DNA of 64,000 nt from Sphagnum compactum (Eukaryota > Bryophyta > Sphagnopsida > Sphagnales): assembly GCA_965153455.1 (NCBI GenBank), contig OZ234501.1, forward strand, positions 9,920,001 to 9,984,000, given 5' to 3'. The first letter of the stretch is position 1. The number at the start of each line of letters is the position of its first letter. The translations under genes were made by a program, and so were the position numbers. Shown piece by piece: positions 59,001-64,000 of this stretch. The notes beneath the pieces were generated by a model that searched no databases, was not told the origin of the DNA, and saw only the letters and a list, made by a program, of their open reading frames with translations.

Positions 59001-59550
59001 AGTTCTTGCTTTTCAAAAGAACCACCGGTTTGGTTTGAATTTTTTTAATAAAAGTTTCAAAGAACCTTTGGATTTAGTTCAAGGATTTTGCTTAATTTGA
59101 TAGGACCTCCGGTGGGGTTCTAGATCTAGTTTGTCACATTTCAGGACCCCTAGTTCTCAAATCTTCAATAACCAAAATCCTTACGCCATCCTCCCTGCCC
59201 CCATCTAACCCCAAGTATATTATTCAAAAAATAGTATCCCTAATTATTTTTCTCAAACTAATGACATGTCTCACATCTTAGTTGAAAACAAACTAAATTA
59301 AAAATTAAAAATGGGTTTACTAGAAAATAAAGAATAGAAACATGTATAACCCAGGTTTTGAGGCTATTTGCAATTTCAGGTCCAGTTCAAGAGGCTGGTT
59401 ATGTCTTTTAGGTCCATTTTGAGGTCAGTTTTGGTTTTAGTTCTAGAATTCTTTTCCCAAACCTTTTAAAACCAATTATCTGGGTAACTAATAACCAGCC
59501 CAAGAATCAGAACTGACATTGACCCAAAACCACAACCGCACAACACTAGT
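59000..59550. repeat. GGTTC/GAACC-rich low-complexity repeat
   Basis: GGTTCTAGATCTAG, AGGTCCAGTTCAAG, TTTTGGTTTTAGTTCTAG and similar words recur as at 3885-4490. It abuts R2 copy 2, as the 14515-14600 tract lies upstream of R2 copy 1. Confidence 0.5.
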
Positions 59551-59564
59551 TATTATGGGCTAGA

Positions 59565-60820
59565 GTGAACCAGCCTCACCAATGCACCAATTGGTCGTTC
59601 TGTCCATAGGATGGATGGGCTGCTTCTTTCATCTGACTCCTGACCCTGCGTTAACCAACATTGGACCACAGTCAACTTTTTTTAGTTCCTAACTTTCACG
59701 TTTGTCCTTTTTGCCATTTAGTTGCAACACCGACCTCCACACTACTTTGCCACGTAGCTACCCTTCTAATCTTGACCCTACCTACCACCAAACAATTAAG
59801 CCCCCTACCTACTTACTTTTGCACCCGGATGTCTCTCAATGTGCCTTTGCACTTTTTGATTTTTTAAAACAAACCTAGACTACCTGCACATGACTACTCA
59901 CACTAGACTACAGATTAGTCCTCATCAAAATCCAATTTCAAATAAACTCGCGCCATTCCCTTCCACCCAATGGGGGAGGGACTTGGCCCCTTATGAACTT
60001 CCCATTTGTAACTTCCCATAAAAGATAGAGGGTAAATGATTTGTCCAAGGTTTCATTTTCCGAAGTCTCACAACTTCATATGACAACATAACTACAACTT
60101 ACACTTAGGTTAAATTCCAAGAAAACACCTTTACCCTCTTAAAAACCCTTTGCTCAATTCGACACACTTTAATGTCGAGAGATTGCCTGTCGAGCGATGG
60201 CCCACCTTGCTGAAAGTTGAACCCAACTTGACATTCATGTTGTGCAACCCATGTTGACATGGGGGCTACCCCATGGTGATCCAAGCATACACCTCGATTG
60301 GGCGACCTCAACACTTGGCCTCGCCCTAAAGGGCATGTCACTTCACCCTCTATCTTTTGTTGATTAAACTTCTCTCTCTTAACAAAACCTCTATCTTTTC
60401 CTAGTTAAAATTCAACTTTTCAATAAAACTTTAATATTTTTTTGAGTAAACTTTTAATTTTTGGCAAACTTTTATCTCTTTTCAGCTAATCTTCTATCTC
60501 TTGACAAAATCTTTCTATTTATTTTTTTATTGACAAAATCTTTATCTATCGACAAAATTGTTATATCTTCTTATTTAAACCTTTATCTTTCAAGAAAGCC
60601 TCTATATTTCTTGGCTAAATTTCTACTTTTTGACAAAAAAATTATTTTTTCTTGACAAAATCTCTATCTTGTTTTGGTTAATCCTCTACCTTGAAGCAAA
60701 AGAAATTTAGTTCCTAACTAAAACTCTACTTTTCGACAAAACCTTTATGTCTTCTTAGTTAAACTTTTATCTTTTGAAAAAACCTTTATATTACCCCCCC
60801 CCCCCCCCCCACAACCCTAC
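59565..60820 (+). repeat. Dispersed repeat R2, copy 2 (longer)
   Basis: It matches 15860-16545 in order: GAGTGAACCAGCC, TTCTGTCCATAGGA, the CCTCCA-CTAC block, and the pyrimidine-rich minisatellite of about 22-24 bp units (60360-60790). An additional 350 bp (about 59880-60350) is absent from copy 1. Confidence 0.72.
60794..60810 (+). repeat. Poly-C run of 17
   Basis: Seventeen consecutive C residues end the R2 minisatellite. Confidence 0.95.
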
Positions 60821-63800
60821 CTACCCACCTTCTATAAAAAGAATTGTTTCACATTTAGATATTTTGGGGTTGTTAATGTTTATGGCATTTACCATTTCAA
60901 TTATTTAATTTATTATTATTATTGGATTAATTAGCTTTAAATTTTAGGGCTAAATCTTCCATTCATTTTATTTTTCATTTGAATAGTCTTAAATTCAAAA
61001 AATAATTAATTTTGATAAAAAAATGTTGTCCATTTGTATGGTCTAACCTAGGATGCAAGTATTGCATTTAAAAAATGGTATTGTATGATGTAATACTTGC
61101 ACACAAAGAACTATGAAAACCATTTAATCCTAGTTGAAGGTAATTGGATGACGACCCGATCTAAAAACACAATACCCACATCAACCTTCAATCACCATGT
61201 TTAAAATGGTTTGGAGTTCCCAAACTAGCACCTATTTTCATGATTCACATGCATGATAAAATAATGGCTTTATTTTGTAATACCTACACTATGCACATGA
61301 ATTCCGTTGAAAATGACCCAATTTTGGTTCATGGTTTTTAGTTGAAGGCATAGTCCCAAAATGCAATATCCACATCCCTTTAAATTAGGTTTCAAAAGGA
61401 ATGGTAATCACCCAATAAACTAATACATATTTTGTGCCTTATATGCAAAGTATTACAAATTTTTGTTAAAATGTCAATGCATATTTCATGACCCATATGT
61501 GAATATTGCACATGATTCCAAAAGCCTAATTGTATTGAATAACTATATGTGGGTATCATAAATTCTTCCCCTACATCATGGGAATTTTACCAAACATTAT
61601 GTAAATAAATTGCCTAAGAACTTTAAATTTTAACAATATAGATGTCAAGTTATAATGGAACAATAAAACATAGTTTTGAATCCTTGACAAAAGGGTTTGT
61701 CAAGAATCAAAATTGTTTTACATGTCTAGATGTTATAGGGGATGATGTTCTCAAATGCAAGCCCTAACCTATGTACACAATAGATGGATGGAAATTACCA
61801 TGTCTATAAAATTGTGTCAAAAATGTCCACTACATATAATGCTCCCCACACCTTGATCCCTATCCAAGGAAAAACACTTTCAAAATTTAGAATCCACACC
61901 ACCTATCCCACGGACTTGATATGGGTACGTCCATAGTAAAATGAACCAAACCCAACGCCTTTGTCCTTTTCAAAAAGGTAAGGACTTGAAATTGGAAATT
62001 GAGATGGCAATGCAACCATTGCACAAAATTTATGGTTTAATCGCATATTTGACTTGTACAATATATTCTTATAGTAATTTATTTTTTTAAAATTTATAAC
62101 TTATTTATATATTTATCCAAGAGATTAAAAAATAAAATTCTAATTCTAAATTTTACAATTTATTTATATATCAATTCCAATGATGATCCAAAACCATGTA
62201 AAATCTAATAATATTTATATGAATATGAAAATTTTCCAAAAAAATCTAGATTAATTTTGCTAATTTTTATGTGATTTACTCAGGACCTTAGGGTTAGTTA
62301 CAAACGTTTAATTAATCCATTTTCACCTTCAAATGTTGACAAAATTGACTCATATTTTTATATGTCATTTTTGAATGTATATTACATCACATTATGTAGA
62401 TTATATGAAAAAATTCAATCTTAAATGAAGTTAAAAATTGACAAGTGTGTTATTCAAAAGTGGTTACACTTACAGTGGCTCATTATATTGTAAACTTACT
62501 CTAATAGGCTATTGCTTCCTTTACCACATTCTCCACATGTTGGTGGGTATAAATGTGGCAATGCTCCAACTAAAAACAAATTATAGTCACCACCAACCTA
62601 TCCTTATTGATCCCACAAATTTTACATTAAAATAACAATCCATAATTAGCATGGGCACTCTAAAACAAGGAAAAAGGGGAAAATTATTTGTGGGTATGAA
62701 ATCATATCGTTCATGAATCATTTTGGATTCATGGAAATTGATGACTACATTGATTTCTAATATTTGATTTGTTTTGTTGCTTTACATAAATGCAATCACA
62801 ACATACATTACATTTTTCGATCGTTTATGTTTACATTGTGATGGTTATGATGGATCCTTTAAAGACCATATTAAATTTATGCACATTAGTAATAGTGGGT
62901 GCATGCACAAATGAGTGGACCAATTTGGGTGTCACGTAAGCCAATTCTGCCTTGTGGTTGCCATTATAATGCCCATGTTGCTTTATAGATTTTGAAACTT
63001 ATTAAAATGAACTTGGTTTAAAGATCTTAACTTGAATATTTACACGATACACAAAATCATTTTATAAATTTCATAAAATCGTAACAGCATGGACTTTTGA
63101 ATTCAAAACTCACGGACTATAATTTTAACTGCCATTTTTTTGTGGAGTATGATACGGTCCATTGATGATGGGGTGTGTGTTAAGCACTTGAAATTAACAA
63201 GATATCATAATAAAGAAGCTAAGGGTAAAAAAAAATTGATTATATTTATGAACTTTTGAATGGGCTAATTAAGAGCATTTTTTCATAAGTCCATGTCATA
63301 TTGGAGGAAAAGGTGTTTTATAGTATTTTTGCTTACATGTTTAAAGAAAGAGAAATTTTAGTTGAGACATTAATGACATGGAAAAAATATGAAAAAAATC
63401 AATGTAAATTAGTTGTAATTTTGATAATCTATTTAAGATTTTGAGTAAATAAGGACTTTGGATTTGTGGCAAATTAATCCACCCATTTGTGCACCTACCC
63501 CATTCCACCTTGTGTATGGGACCTTCTTTCTAACTCCCTTCTTAACTTTTTCATGAATGTATAAGGAAACATAAAAAACCATTTTAATGAAACCTCAAGT
63601 CAAATAATGAGAAGTCAATCAAGTGAAAAACCAAGTGAACACACCATAAGCCAAAGTGGTAAAAAACACATGATTGAAAGGTCTACAAAAATATGCAAGA
63701 AAAAACAAGTGTTACACTTTACTTCATTTGCATAAATTTGCACAATCATTTTGAGAAAAGTCAAAATACAAGAACATATCAAGCTTTACCATTTTGTTAT

Positions 63801-64000
63801 GACGAATATTTGACTTGATTGAACTTATTTTCAAGCTTGAGCCTTGATTTCATTTCATCAATCCCTAATGATTTTGTTATCCACTCAATGATCATTTGTC
63901 AAAATTAACACACATTCCTACCTACTCCATAAAAAAAACAACTCCTACTACCACATTGTTTTACAACTAATCTTCAAAATGGGATTGGGTTACTTGAACA
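60820..64000. other. AT-rich intergenic DNA, no gene recognised
   Basis: No protein motif, tRNA or ordered repeat supported. The frame at 62438-62635 is unremarkable. Confidence 0.5.

Overview
The window is nuclear DNA of a land plant with a large, repeat-filled genome. The evidence is the set of plant-type elements (Ty3/gypsy with a Met-tRNA primer site, CACTA/En-Spm, hAT, MULE, LINE) together with plant gene fragments: a RHM rhamnose synthase, a plant E2 UBC, a GH3 glucan hydrolase and a SYT4/5-like C2 exon. The base composition is AT-rich, open frames are short and every recognisable coding stretch is interrupted or fragmentary. A fern, lycophyte or gymnosperm is a guess; the sequence does not settle it. 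I see no convincing intact host gene, so most of the window reads as layered transposon debris.

Layout. 1-6.2 kb: dispersed repeats, a 419-bp MULE-type MITE with a 9-bp target duplication (1220-1638), tandem repeats, and two tandem copies of one C2-domain exon on the minus strand (4583-4696, 5136-5248). 6.2-14.5 kb: a degenerate but structurally complete Ty3/gypsy element (LTRs about 6200-7089 and 13782-14503; gag, protease, RT, RNase H, integrase in order). 14.5-30.7 kb: an LTR-like remnant, a repeat family shared with 59.6-60.8 kb, AT-rich non-coding DNA, a candidate first exon (21663-21923, minus), a LINE fragment (23.1-23.9 kb), a fold-back AT-rich block (26.3-28.2 kb) and a tRNA-related SINE-like head.

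30725-46593: one 15.9-kb CACTA element with 14-bp identical terminal repeats, a perfect 3-bp TTG target duplication and subterminal TGCAAC/GTTGCA motifs. It carries a spliced TNPA-like Transposase_24 gene on the minus strand. It also holds fragments of at least three unrelated host genes with introns retained: GH3 beta-glucosidase (minus), E2 ubiquitin-conjugating enzyme (plus) and RHM rhamnose synthase (plus). A nearly perfect 80-bp palindrome lies between the last two. An unknown 233-codon open frame sits antisense inside a transposase intron. This Pack-CACTA is the most interesting object in the window.

46.6-64 kb: a 17-bp minisatellite, an ORF with internal repeats, a decayed piggyBac transposase (about 48.33-49.17 kb), a tandem duplication, a tRNA-like SINE candidate, GC-rich repeat copies, a decayed hAT transposase (about 57.24-55.99 kb, minus), the second copy of the shared repeat family and AT-rich DNA without recognisable genes.
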